From assembly GCA_018389105.1 (NCBI GenBank), contig JACATO010000321.1:1826001-1890000 (forward strand): a DNA stretch of 64,000 bases. The letters are read 5' to 3'. Of the stretch, positions 63,501 through 63,753 are shown one piece after another. A program made the translations under genes and the position numbers. The stretch comes from Nautilus pompilius (lineage: Eukaryota > Mollusca > Cephalopoda > Nautilida > Nautilidae). A model generated the notes under the pieces. It was not told the origin of the DNA, made no database searches, and worked only from the letters and a program-made list of their open reading frames with translations. Within the stretch, counting starts at the first letter, position 1. Every line of letters starts with the position of its first letter.

Positions 63501-63753
63501 GAAAATGTATAATTCAGAATATAAGGTGAAACTATTAAATCTTAAGTAAATTAAAATCACAAAATGTATGGATTACCTTCAATTTATAGTGTTTATCTTG
63601 AGCTTCATTAACAGTTTTTGTCCATTTGTGATCTAGTTCATCTACCTTTTCAGCAACAAAAGCTGGAACATACTGGTTTTTCTGCAACTGACGGCCCATA
63701 TTAAGATCTGCCTGAATCTCTGTTTTTTCTTCATCTAATTTCATCATAAAAGC
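5240..63753 (-). CDS. Giant spectrin-repeat protein, nesprin-like rod (partial gene, 32 exons)
   Basis: This entry spans the whole transcribed region seen; the exons are listed separately and numbered E1 (63577-63753) to E32 (5240-5566) in transcription order. Joined, they give about 2,560 residues made only of spectrin-type repeats of about 106 residues, 24 in all. Each unit shows helix-A Trp motifs such as LHQWIKDMEKL or LSWLLDVES and helix-C Trp motifs such as EWEKFCNDL. Units in the 3' half end alternately in TLQEKK-x-QLQ and in GD(R/K)-x-SLQNKLERL, which resembles nesprin-1/2 rods. Known nesprins anchor nuclei and organelles to actin, microtubules or motors. No CH, KASH, EF-hand or plakin domain lies in the window, so a dystonin/MACF or other spectrin-family giant is not excluded. 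Both gene ends lie outside. Phase-0 introns predominate, so most exons could be skipped without a frame change. Confidence 0.75.
5567..6419. other. Intron sequence, nothing recognised
   Basis: This is the 5'-distal half of the intron between E31 and E32. It is AT-rich and ends against the Tigger remnant. The part at about 6000-6420 is less AT-biased and may be 3' flank of that transposon, but no terminal repeat was found. Confidence 0.5.
6420..7705 (-). pseudogene. Tigger/pogo-type transposase remnant
   Basis: Minus-strand frames, overlapping through frameshifts, carry the elements of a pogo/Tigger transposase in order. The N-terminal helix-turn-helix is LSKTQIQNILKYKQDW (about 7600-7650). 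The CENP-B-type second DNA-binding domain has ISNEWLKTFCQRHNI (about 7370-7430). The DDE core has LHFKGATILGSKWSKER (about 7190-7270), MLMLPDNASCHS (about 6970-7005) and FLPLNTTTITQSMDQRV (about 6880-6940). The Asp of LPDNASCHS is kept, but several stops and frameshifts make the gene inactive. Terminal repeats were not found. It lies in the intron between E31 and E32, in the same orientation as the host gene. Confidence 0.85.
8557..8721 (-). CDS. E31, 165-bp cassette exon (55 aa)
   Basis: Reads NLILQCEQHIKVHQQYQD to SLENKLERAD. Helix A is LSACLEWLDRNKDKLAI, then SQSDRISLENKLERAD. The acceptor is ACTTCCAG and the donor GTAAGT. Phase 0 at both ends. Confidence 0.89.
8962..10028. mobile_element. 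Tigger-like non-autonomous element with TA target site
   Basis: The left end reads TA-CAATTGTCCCCCGGTATTC and the right end, reversed, TA-CAGTCGACCCCCATGTAA. Both ends continue with related subterminal sequence (TATTCACAGGGG / TATTCACGGAAT, GTTCCTAG / CCTTAGAA). A TA dinucleotide flanks each end (8960-8961 and 10029-10030), the target of Tc1/mariner-Tigger elements. Without the nested 450-bp insertion it is about 617 bp and has no transposase, so it would depend on a partner element. GC content is clearly higher than in the surrounding intron. Confidence 0.7.
9144..9593. mobile_element. hAT-type non-autonomous element nested in the Tigger-like element
   Basis: It has perfect 14-bp terminal inverted repeats (CAGGGGCGTAGCTA ... 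TAGCTACGCCCCTG) with GC-rich subterminal GGCGGCA motifs facing inward at both ends (9164-9180, 9541-9575). The flanks are an 8-bp direct repeat with one mismatch, CTGAGAGA at 9136-9143 and CTCAGAGA at 9594-9601. An 8-bp target duplication and CAGGGG ends are typical of hAT elements. The interior is AT-rich with no transposase. Confidence 0.85.
10029..10299. other. Intron sequence between two transposon remnants
   Basis: This short stretch contains a CTAACCCTAACCCTG run near 10138-10152 and no other recognisable content. It may be the 5' part of the damaged Tc1 copy that follows. Confidence 0.4.
10300..10890 (+). pseudogene. Tc1-like transposase remnant
   Basis: On the plus strand the frame near 10380-10420 gives TLLSDASKSCL, matching the VLFSDESRF block around the first catalytic Asp. 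Farther on comes LIKWLWEHLDHQLLHQYD (about 10712-10765), matching the IEHLWDxLxRxL block. It ends LIDAMPESFLLQKGG-stop-TKY (about 10825-10880), the classical LIxSMPxR...GGxTKY terminus of Tc1 proteins. Stops and indels are frequent and the central QQDNARPH block was not located. It lies in the intron between E30 and E31, opposite in direction to the host gene. Confidence 0.7.
10891..12143. other. Intron sequence, nothing recognised
   Basis: It is AT-rich, with poly-A/T runs and a GGGTTAGGGTT run near 11748-11760. Plus-strand open stretches around 11653-12270 are low-complexity Phe-rich translations overlapping E30 in antisense and are not credited as genes. Confidence 0.5.
12144..12296 (-). 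CDS. E30, short cassette exon (51 aa)
   Basis: Reads SLYQDILLHQRYIDSAVE to EKIAADAK, with VSSRYEKIAADAK at the helix-C position. YQDI-LHQRYIDSAVEKAQ parallels HQDITSRQHVLDNVIDRAQ of E25. The acceptor is TTTTTCAG and the donor GTAGAA. Phase 0 at both ends. Confidence 0.87.
12297..12786. other. Intron 29 (E29-E30), nothing recognised
   Basis: A 490-bp intron with GT...AG signals on the minus strand. It is AT-rich with poly-A runs and no repeats identified. Confidence 0.6.
12787..13113 (-). CDS. E29, long cassette exon (109 aa)
   Basis: Reads IIITERDQGLQKLNILLE to LQEKRLQLQNSK. It carries TGEKLYPDTSVSGREAV, then AKQEWEKFCNDLSDTQQ (helix C), QLLSWLLDVESTLNID (helix A) and KNTLQEKRLQLQNSK. It is closest to E17 and E23. 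The acceptor is CTTTATAG and the donor GTATTT. Phase 0 at both ends. Confidence 0.9.
13114..14030. other. Intron sequence upstream of E29, nothing recognised
   Basis: This is the AT-rich half of the intron between E28 and E29. It has no coding signal or recognisable repeat. Confidence 0.5.
14031..15080 (+). other. Unidentified decayed insertion, possibly transposon-derived
   Basis: The base composition is less AT-rich and less simple than the flanks. At 14104 an ATG stands in a strong context (CAAGATGGCA) and opens MAASHEKKSSLESVNSC, which runs into stops and frameshifts. Later open fragments include HPDVRPFAIATKNTNRV. The Cys spacing and position at the start of a decayed ORF recall THAP-type DNA-binding domains of transposases, but the match is too weak to name. 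No terminal repeats were found. Confidence 0.3.
15260..15424 (-). CDS. E28, 165-bp cassette exon (55 aa)
   Basis: Reads DLIMKWENYALEHNLYED to IEQRKLAVQ. Helix A is KKEFYKWLSEMEQKLNT, and the end VTDYQAIEQRKLAVQ is a divergent copy of the GDR-x-SLQNKLERL end. The acceptor is TTTTCAAG and the donor GTAATT. Phase 0 at both ends. Confidence 0.85.
15425..16249. other. Intron 27 (E27-E28), nothing recognised
   Basis: An 825-bp AT-rich intron with poly-A/T tracts. It contains no recognisable repeat or conserved element. Confidence 0.6.
16250..16402 (-). CDS. E27, short cassette exon (51 aa)
   Basis: Reads QQRETIQPKLSKLDRFTD to QNLLSFTK, with LSNRYQNLLSFTK at the helix-C position. The acceptor is TTATGTAG and the donor GTAAGA. 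It has no Met and was found from its splice sites and the cassette order. Phase 0 at both ends. Confidence 0.82.
16403..17084. other. Intron 26 (E26-E27), nothing recognised
   Basis: A 682-bp AT-rich intron with a T-rich run near 16780-16800. It has no other content. Confidence 0.6.
17085..17408 (-). CDS. E26, long cassette exon (108 aa)
   Basis: Reads EYSNKIEGGKKQYKSIEE to STLNEKKAQLEKFK. Helix C is CKKWHGFVDGIWKAQED and helix A is VNEFSQWMKNMESQVKN. The acceptor is CACTTTAG and the donor GTAATA. Phase 0 at both ends. Confidence 0.89.
17409..18639. other. Right part of intron 25, nothing recognised
   Basis: Plain AT-rich intron leading to the GC-rich hairpin array. It has no coding signal. 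Confidence 0.5.
18663..18829 (+). repeat. GC-rich array of seven short hairpins
   Basis: A GC-rich island of about 190 bp in AT-rich intron. Seven stem-loops follow one another: 18663-18676 (CCG-GTTT-CGG core), 18719-18734 (loop TCCG), 18744-18759 (6-bp stem with two G-U pairs, loop TTCG), 18766-18778 (loop TTT), 18785-18796 (GGAG-CTTG-CTCC), 18802-18813 (GGGC-TTCG-GCCC) and 18820-18829 (GGC-TTCA-GCC). On the plus strand several loops are of the stable cUUCGg or CUUG type. No flanking terminal repeat or poly-A was found. Probably part of a retroelement or other mobile element, but the family is not recognised. Confidence 0.6.
18830..19340. other. AT-rich spacer between the hairpin array and the tandem repeat
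   Basis: It contains a plus-strand open stretch at 19012-19203 that begins MKENVIANETNVLIQELN and has no recognised relatives. Its AT-rich codons and lack of context argue against a gene. Confidence 0.4.
19341..19712 (+). repeat. Degenerate tandem repeat, period about 43 bp, about 8 units
   Basis: The word GTAGTGACAG, exact or nearly so, recurs at 19341, 19429, 19472, 19516, about 19563, 19613, 19653 and 19703. Each copy is followed by a T-rich stretch ending ACAGAAAAC and then TTGTAT-like sequence. Spacings are about 40-50 bp, with one double spacing at the start. The decay suggests an old minisatellite. It ends 177 bp before E25. Confidence 0.8.
19889..20194 (-). CDS. E25, fused short + 165-bp cassette exon (102 aa)
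   Basis: Reads VLHQDITSRQHVLDNVID to LSLQNKLERLK. It joins in one exon what E18+E19 or E21+E22 split in two: TELQKKYQFVCVNSKKK for the short exon and FVDWVNSATDKIEACSD with LTGDRLSLQNKLERLK for the 165-bp exon. The acceptor is TTGTGCAG and the donor GTAAAT. Loss of the internal intron is inferred. Confidence 0.88.
20195..20532. other. Intron 24 (E24-E25), nothing recognised
   Basis: A 338-bp AT-rich intron with canonical minus-strand splice signals. No repeats. Confidence 0.6.
20533..20737 (-). CDS. E24, 3' part of a split long exon (68 aa)
   Basis: The first base completes the Arg codon; then CLKDDFEVLCDEINETQKK to LPDKKAQLQNHK. Helix A is FQSWLFDCETRLQDTHL and the unit end is LYGSLPDKKAQLQNHK, the most nesprin-like of the set. 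The acceptor is ATTTGCAG and the donor GTATGC. Confidence 0.86.
20738..23236. other. Intron 23, phase 2, splitting a long cassette exon
   Basis: A 2.5-kb intron inside the Arg codon joining E23 and E24. Most of it is AT-rich. The part at about 22330-22850 has more balanced composition and looks like an old insertion, but no family could be recognised. No exon-like minus-strand frame was found. Confidence 0.5.
23237..23355 (-). CDS. E23, 5' part of a split long exon (39 aa + 2 nt)
   Basis: Reads EFTSEKDKKTKEVQATVE to GRELLRQEI and ends two bases into an Arg codon. GEKLYPSTAVEGRELLRQ matches E17 and E29 almost residue for residue. The donor is GTTTGT and the acceptor TTTGGTAG. With E24 it totals 324 bp, the usual long-exon length. 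The intron sits at a different place from the one splitting E13/E14, so the two splits look independent. Confidence 0.83.
23356..25221. other. Intron 22 (E22-E23), nothing recognised
   Basis: An AT-rich intron with a TA microsatellite at about 23825-23841. No coding signal. Confidence 0.6.
25222..25386 (-). CDS. E22, 165-bp cassette exon (55 aa)
   Basis: Reads DLIHRCQSYFDEHREYQT to VEGRLIKLQ. Helix A is TGCIQWLTSLRENVKIC, then ADLTGGRIAVEGRLIKLQ. The acceptor is ATTCTGTAG and the donor GTAGGT. Phase 0 at both ends. Confidence 0.87.
25602..25748 (-). CDS. E21, short cassette exon (49 aa)
   Basis: Reads HLGKQIEARKDSFENLLS to YSLVRTTK, with LHSRYYSLVRTTK as the helix-C equivalent. The acceptor is TTTGTGCAG and the donor GTATGT. 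The intron to E22 is only 215 bp. Phase 0 at both ends. Confidence 0.84.
25749..26128. other. Intron 20 (E20-E21), nothing recognised
   Basis: A 380-bp AT-rich intron with canonical splice signals. Confidence 0.6.
26129..26452 (-). CDS. E20, long cassette exon (108 aa)
   Basis: Reads DLMMALNEGKKRTEAVEL to STLKEKEVQVVNFK. Helix C is NQEWKILLSRITDTQ and helix A is FQELNQWLSDIKAQVTE. The EKLYP segment of E17/E29 is replaced by GERTLCQTGQKG. The acceptor is TGTTATAG and the donor GTAAAT. Phase 0 at both ends. Confidence 0.88.
26453..27429. other. Right-hand part of intron 19 as read here, nothing recognised
   Basis: Sequence on the E20 side of the longest fully enclosed intron (4.9 kb). AT-rich, no exon-like frame. 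Confidence 0.5.
27430..27840 (+). pseudogene. Tigger/pogo transposase N-terminal remnant
   Basis: The plus strand reads KIGEWPTNIAYHLGLPP, NICTIFKCADDILKGQEM and QIQAMEKIETILNTWLSD. This follows the pogo/Tigger N-terminus: a helix-turn-helix (xVADIxRxLGxxxSTVxTIxKN) and then the MEExLxxWLxD start of the CENP-B-type domain. It then jumps in another frame to an acidic stretch, EDDIDLDVLTDVEMAVD, like the C-terminal tail of such proteins. The catalytic core is therefore deleted. It lies in the intron between E19 and E20, opposite in direction to the host gene. Confidence 0.6.
27841..29289. other. Intron 19, central part
   Basis: The first 200 bp may be the 3' non-coding part of the Tigger remnant. 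The rest is AT-rich with poly-A runs. Nothing else recognised. Confidence 0.4.
29290..30260 (-). other. Unidentified decayed insertion
   Basis: A block with less AT-biased, higher-complexity sequence than its flanks. Minus-strand translations give scattered open fragments such as MPDVKSGKPNMAISMLK and ELNDMHKQCINILESG, separated by stops. It has the texture of a dead transposon or processed sequence. No diagnostic motif or terminal repeat was recognised. Confidence 0.3.
30261..31362. other. Intron 19, part next to E19, nothing recognised
   Basis: AT-rich intron sequence without coding signal. Confidence 0.5.
31363..31527 (-). CDS. E19, 165-bp cassette exon (55 aa)
   Basis: Reads TYASTSEEFVEQHQRYAN to LQSRLDKVQ. 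Helix A is FYHCSEWLANIADKVTI, followed by CSDVIGDKQILQSRLDKVQ, the recurrent unit end. The acceptor is TAATGCAG and the donor GTAATG. Phase 0 at both ends. Confidence 0.88.
31528..32935. other. Intron 18 (E18-E19)
   Basis: A 1.4-kb intron. The part at about 32100-32780 is less AT-rich and may be an old insertion. The phrase GGTTACAATGAACC occurs near 32742, and a near copy, GGTTACAATGAACCATC, near 28552, which suggests that both belong to one dispersed family. Not identified further. Confidence 0.4.
32936..33076 (-). CDS. E18, short cassette exon (47 aa)
   Basis: Reads NCQQDMFSHQTMISCLID to LSLCSAAQ. It has the LNSHYLSLC core at the helix-C position, with Tyr in place of Trp, as in E21 and E30. 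The acceptor is TGTTTACAG and the donor GTAAAT. Phase 0 at both ends. Confidence 0.84.
33077..33449. other. Intron 17 (E17-E18), nothing recognised
   Basis: A 373-bp AT-rich intron with canonical splice signals. Confidence 0.6.
33450..33776 (-). CDS. E17, long cassette exon (109 aa)
   Basis: Reads SLSRSKEDGLLKFNNVLE to CDTLQEKKDTLQLAK. It carries EAGEKLYPSTSNEGREV, closely matched by E23 and E29, then LRERWESFNDIMRD (helix C) and FLHLSKWLTDIEKHL (helix A). The acceptor is ATTTTCAG and the donor GTATTT. Phase 0 at both ends. It starts the clearest run of two-repeat, three-exon cassettes. Confidence 0.9.
33777..34949. other. Intron 16, part next to E17, nothing recognised
   Basis: AT-rich intron sequence. 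No exon-like frame and no repeat identified. Confidence 0.5.
34950..36080 (-). pseudogene. Tigger/pogo-type transposase remnant
   Basis: Minus-strand fragments follow the order of a Tigger transposase. LSWFNHKRAQRVLIDVCL and LLRAEANEF (about 35860-35930) match the CENP-B-type domain (WFxQKRAxGVPISGxLLxEKA). LHLTLFLDANQTD (about 35570-35610) and YESGATAWMTS (about 35460-35500) match the DDE core start. LKIKFLPSNTTYIIQLLDQ (about 35305-35360) matches the FLPPNTTSLxQPLDQG block. The LLLDNAPSH Asp block is reduced to FLWIMKFS, so a catalytic residue is gone, and stops are frequent. It lies in intron 16 (E16-E17), same orientation as the host gene. Confidence 0.75.
36081..37445. other. Intron 16, part next to E16, nothing recognised
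   Basis: AT-rich intron sequence with poly-A/T tracts and no coding signal. Confidence 0.5.
37446..37610 (-). CDS. E16, spectrin-repeat exon (55 aa)
   Basis: Reads EQIQCSQQNVTDHKDYIEK to LKTELSAVE. Helix A is QQSCMIWLQNAETELEK. The acceptor is TTCATTTAG and the donor GTACAT. Only this frame is open; the frame implied by a canonical GT donor in E15 stops within six codons. At 165 bp it is the same size as E19, E22, E28 and E31. Confidence 0.84.
37611..37959 (-). other. Intron 15, probable GC-AG intron
   Basis: A 349-bp intron whose donor reads CAG|GCAGGT on the minus strand and whose acceptor reads TTCATTTAG. It contains TA microsatellites near 37629-37640 and 37815-37830. The GC donor is inferred because it alone keeps E15 and E16 in the same open frame. 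Confidence 0.65.
37960..38112 (-). CDS. E15, spectrin-repeat exon (51 aa), probable GC donor
   Basis: Reads KLENDITKHLADFENLKK to SALSTALQ, with the helix-C core VSNLWTRYSALSTALQ. The acceptor is TTTTACAG. The donor in the phase that fits E16 is CAG followed by GCAGGT, a GC-AG intron. The next canonical GT, four bases farther, would shift the frame and give an early stop in E16. The length, 153 bp, matches E27 and E30. Confidence 0.78.
38113..38696. other. Intron 14 (E14-E15), nothing recognised
   Basis: A 584-bp AT-rich intron with canonical splice signals. Confidence 0.6.
38697..38853 (-). CDS. E14, spectrin-repeat exon, 3' part of a split repeat (52 aa)
   Basis: The first base completes the Glu codon from E13; the frame then reads CSLEDSLNQWHNYARSF to MEQQQHFQ, with helix A as FEELSQWLKENEQYLKN. 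The acceptor is TTTCTTAG and the donor GTAACA. It belongs to the long-exon class by position and total length, although its end has lost the TLQEKK motif. Confidence 0.84.
38854..39639. other. Intron 13, left part, nothing recognised
   Basis: AT-rich sequence of the phase-2 intron that separates E13 from E14. Confidence 0.5.
39640..39945 (-). repeat. tRNA-derived SINE-like element
   Basis: Read on the minus strand from about 39945, the sequence begins with a box A-like segment (TTGCTCTGATGATTAGAC). About 30 bp on comes a box B-like segment (AAGGATCTAAGTTCAC). It continues with a conserved-looking body (GACTTCTCCAGCCAAGCACA, then CTCTGGTTTCCTCCCAGATC) that resembles central domains of animal SINEs. 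The tail was not delimited. It sits in the intron between E13 and E14. Confidence 0.45.
39946..40301. other. Intron 13, part next to E13, nothing recognised
   Basis: AT-rich sequence between the SINE-like element and E13, with no coding signal. Confidence 0.5.
40302..40471 (-). CDS. E13, spectrin-repeat exon, 5' part of a split repeat (56 aa + 2 nt)
   Basis: Reads QLLAIVPKEQEKLHATAEK to SLVKQMENT and ends two bases into a Glu codon (donor GTAAGT), so the following intron is phase 2. With E14 it totals 327 bp, the same as the undivided long exons E17, E29 and E32. It contains SNWTSLVKQMENT as helix C. Confidence 0.82.
40472..41029. other. Intron 12, left part, nothing recognised
   Basis: AT-rich intron with poly-A/T runs. 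Confidence 0.5.
41030..41270 (-). pseudogene. Possible Tc1-like transposase N-terminal remnant
   Basis: The minus strand gives ALRKAMQTGLSRNHSSGHP and RKKTRKLSHG, which resembles the end of the Tc1 DNA-binding region (VxRxxKKxxETGSVxxRPRSGRPRKTT). Only this short block matches and the flanks are decayed, so the call is tentative. Confidence 0.35.
41669..41989 (-). CDS. E12, spectrin-repeat exon (107 aa)
   Basis: Reads ILLQDLASHQERIKLLEK to SIEAKLAAIK. It contains HISWVNGANQKLTWCSD followed by VTGDCYSIEAKLAAIK, an early form of the GDR-x-SLQNKLERL unit end seen in E19, E22, E25 and E31. It is equivalent to a fused pair of the short and 165-bp exons. The acceptor is TTTTAAAG and the donor GTAATC. 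Confidence 0.87.
41990..42661. other. Intron 11 (E11-E12), nothing recognised
   Basis: A 672-bp AT-rich intron with canonical splice signals. Confidence 0.6.
42662..42973 (-). CDS. E11, spectrin-repeat exon (104 aa)
   Basis: Reads EEAPYFTEVLNGVNMNIH to ASDNLQTTR. The helix-A Trp is in FVDEESAWISEIKDSLIK. The usual helix-C Trp position has a Phe (IQKQFDNAKVLV). The acceptor is ATTTGTAG and the donor GTATGC. Phase 0 at both ends. Confidence 0.86.
42974..45163. other. Intron 10 (E10-E11)
   Basis: A 2.2-kb intron. A short CATG run (CATGCATGCATGCATG) lies at about 43502-43517. The part from about 43860 to 44580 has more balanced composition and could be a decayed insertion, but no protein or terminal repeat was recognised. 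Confidence 0.45.
45164..45337 (-). CDS. E10, spectrin-repeat exon (58 aa)
   Basis: Reads TIVQHKENLEAQLICWDQ to GSILLKYK. Helix A is MEELNNWVNLMVKKLEEN. The acceptor is GACTTACAG and the donor GTAAGT. It is the counterpart of the 165-bp exons farther 3', with three additional codons. Phase 0 at both ends. Confidence 0.86.
45338..46469. other. Intron 9, left part, nothing recognised
   Basis: Mixed-composition intron between E10 and the Tc1 remnant. The stretch 45600-46000 is C-rich on the plus strand and contains a short plus-strand open frame without recognisable content. Confidence 0.45.
46470..47290 (+). pseudogene. Tc1-like transposase, nearly full-length but broken
   Basis: Plus-strand fragments run in order. 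STIVRHTQIKVVSMDL and a KPL-like LAKNL block belong to the N-terminal part. KKVPFTDESKF (Asp at 46720) is the first catalytic block, RVWGCISAHVV the VWG block, and FQHDNDPKHIANV the second catalytic Asp (46993). WPTQNPDMKIIETI ends with the catalytic Glu and a TGA where LW is expected. All three DD34E residues remain, but stops occur between blocks and the frame shifts once between the second Asp and the WP motif. Located in the intron between E9 and E10, antisense to the host gene. Confidence 0.88.
47578..47739 (-). CDS. E9, spectrin-repeat exon (54 aa)
   Basis: Reads TAEFDIHANQALMDRLNN to INQKWDFTNE, with a C-terminal helix-C Trp. The acceptor is TTTTTCAG and the donor GTAAGA. It pairs with E10 to form one repeat period. 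Phase 0 at both ends. Confidence 0.85.
47740..49015. other. Intron 8 (E8-E9)
   Basis: A 1.3-kb AT-rich intron with a CA/CG-containing microsatellite at about 47970-47993. Nothing else recognised. Confidence 0.55.
49016..49336 (-). CDS. E8, spectrin-repeat exon (107 aa)
   Basis: Reads VIQKDVFDYNTTYEEFREV to SQEDVKKAFDQRK. The helix-C core is VNETWEVVQALLTQKHN and the following helix A is LIALWLQYAEAKSNIHK. The acceptor is TGTTTTAG and the donor GTAAGT. Phase 0 at both ends. Confidence 0.87.
49337..49782. other. Intron 7 (E7-E8), nothing recognised
   Basis: A 446-bp intron with canonical splice signals and T-rich patches. Confidence 0.6.
49783..50424 (-). CDS. E7, double spectrin-repeat exon (214 aa)
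   Basis: The longest exon, exactly two repeat periods (642 bp). It runs from AMEADFTERETQFSIIS to GIKKMMTEIE. Two helix-A/C sets are visible: LCAKWTKYSASYKTTHEK followed by LTTWEKEVKNLDEILQ, then ILGEINQLWQTFTDKGN. The LTTWEKEVKNLDEIL segment is reminiscent of nesprin rods. The acceptor is TTTGGAAG and the donor GTAAAA. Elsewhere in the gene this length is divided by introns, so intron loss, or absence of the later splits, is inferred. Confidence 0.88.
50425..51339. other. Intron 6, left part, nothing recognised
   Basis: AT-rich intron sequence bordering the unidentified coding-like region. Confidence 0.5.
51340..53150 (+). other. Unidentified decayed coding-like region
   Basis: Plus-strand fragments in shifting frames read like real protein rather than AT-rich noise. 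Examples are INNWISNTRVRVDVLPN with ALNASHYGGD (about 52390-52470), EHNDLSGNVHAQSLQ (about 52490-52535), and a last open piece at 52790-53125 ending YGTVLDGNYKLKKLF-stop. That piece contains LSWETLLAVKIIFPNSSL and alternating hydrophobic stretches typical of beta-rich proteins. Codons are strongly A/T-ended. No transposase or reverse-transcriptase motif is seen and no family is recognised. A remnant of a large DNA transposon or an endogenised virus is one possibility; no function is proposed. Confidence 0.3.
53720..53900 (+). repeat. tRNA-derived SINE-like element
   Basis: The plus strand has a box A-like segment (TGAGCTAAAGCAATGG, about 53745-53760). About 30 bp later comes a box B-like segment, AGTTCAAGACC at 53787-53797, close to the GGTTCRANNCC consensus. 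The spacing and the AACAAATCGTAAGTTC context are as in tRNA-derived SINE heads. The body and tail were not delimited. Located in intron 6 (E6-E7). Confidence 0.5.
54081..54400 (-). CDS. E6, spectrin-repeat exon with an internal frameshift
   Basis: Splice signals are intact (acceptor TTTAAAG, donor GTAAAT), but the exon is 320 bp, not a multiple of three. The first part reads ELQEEIDNYLPKLKSLVT to LRNTVDGDG and then meets a TAG-like break (TTAAGC region). Shifting one base at about 54232 restores WNRLSTALQHRIHFSKQ through EEFEKWLKISQEKLD to ELNEKLK. A missing single T in a GAT-TGG context would explain it. The corrected length of 107 codons matches the neighbouring units. It may be an indel error in the assembly or a real mutation of this allele. 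Confidence 0.8.
54401..56241. other. Intron 5 (E5-E6), nothing recognised
   Basis: A 1.8-kb AT-rich intron. Short open frames on both strands (55162-55900) show no recognisable content. Confidence 0.55.
56242..56553 (-). CDS. E5, spectrin-repeat exon (104 aa)
   Basis: Reads VFVDGYEKQATVFEKIHN to LQHELTLSK, with the helix-C core LDSQWHDILSQVEEITQK. The usual second Trp of helix A is replaced by aliphatic residues (EVFVILENEVL). The acceptor is CTTTTTAG and the donor GTAAGT. Phase 0 at both ends. Confidence 0.87.
56554..57613. other. Intron 4 (E4-E5), nothing recognised
   Basis: A 1.06-kb intron with canonical splice signals and no identified repeat. Confidence 0.6.
57614..57940 (-). CDS. E4, spectrin-repeat exon (109 aa)
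   Basis: Reads VISSEIHENHVTLENLEK to AKNLYETHQ. Helix C is marked by VRRQWQGLCSMAEDC and the next helix A by HWHTYKTLLQQFLPWIEQ. The acceptor is GTGTACAG and the donor GTAAGT. Phase 0 at both ends; a single-exon repeat like E3. Confidence 0.88.
57941..58355. other. Intron 3 (E3-E4), with a TTTG microsatellite
   Basis: A 415-bp intron with a short (TTTG)n run at about 58141-58158. Confidence 0.6.
58356..58676 (-). CDS. E3, spectrin-repeat exon (107 aa)
   Basis: One exon holds one full repeat period, from ELQHTLSRLKDGLTEMQKL to SPEQQFASVK. The helix-A motif is ISKWTEYYKRLSNFCDWLHQ. The acceptor ends TTTACAG and the donor begins GTCAGT. Phase 0 at both ends. The long ORF runs past the donor into intron, so the exon end is set by the splice site. 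Confidence 0.88.
58677..60611. other. Intron 2 (E2-E3), AT-rich
   Basis: A 1.9-kb intron with a TA run at about 59582-59600 and the TAA microsatellite close to E2. No coding signal. Confidence 0.6.
60521..60565 (+). repeat. (TAA)n microsatellite
   Basis: About 15 uninterrupted copies of TAA, 47 bp downstream (in transcription) of exon E2. Likely length-polymorphic. Confidence 0.95.
60612..60752 (-). CDS. E2, spectrin-repeat exon (47 aa)
   Basis: It reads QTAQDWDNYEQKKTEVLQ to AQKDLQAKK between a TTTCACAG acceptor and a GTTTCT donor. It is charged, helical and without stops, and carries the helix-A Trp (DWDNYEQ). Together with E1 it makes a 106-residue period. Phase 0 at both ends. Confidence 0.8.
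60753..61659. other. Intron 1, left part, nothing recognised
   Basis: AT-rich intron sequence up to the hAT remnant. Confidence 0.5.
61660..62105 (-). pseudogene. hAT transposase N-terminal remnant, GTF2IRD2-like
   Basis: The minus strand begins MLSKKRKIDKECCVIQEKW, then RDLYFFVEVNAKPTYLIC, TQQVSVAKVCNVWRHYNTN and HTGKLCKDKVAEL. Later, after stops, it has FRKETF-KNA and EIICPDKLKTFANTSL. This is the N-terminus of the hAT-derived family to which GTF2IRD2 belongs, with its BED-like zinc finger (CLICxQxVSVxKxxNIRRHYxTxH). The first zinc-binding Cys is Tyr here and the last His is altered, so the finger is broken. The region after the LSRNTVxRRI position is missing. It lies in the intron between E1 and E2. 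Confidence 0.8.
62106..63576. other. Intron 1, right part, unidentified balanced-composition sequence
   Basis: From 62150 to about 63120 the base composition is more balanced than in typical introns of this gene. There is a GTGAGT/GTGTGT-rich patch at 62718-62760 and a minus-strand open frame at 62788-62970 (IVIETFLAPNLAELLKEKL). No family is recognised; a decayed mobile element is likely. The rest is AT-rich. Confidence 0.35.
63577..63753 (-). CDS. E1, spectrin-repeat exon (59 aa)
   Basis: The first exon inside the window. The acceptor (TTCTCAG) lies at 63754 upward and the donor GTAATC just below 63577. The frame reads AFMMKLDEEKTE to KHYKLK, with the helix-C core ELDHKWTKTVNEAQ. The VPAFVAEKVDELDHKW stretch resembles spectrin repeats of the nesprin and dystrophin type. 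It is phase 0 at both ends. The preceding exon is beyond the right edge. Confidence 0.85.

Noticed and set aside
5240..63753. Assignment to dystrophin/utrophin or alpha/beta-spectrin
   Set aside because: The TLQEKK-x-QL and GDR-x-SLQNKLERL unit ends and the long uninterrupted run of divergent repeats fit nesprin rods better. This remains to be settled with the ends of the gene, which are outside the window.
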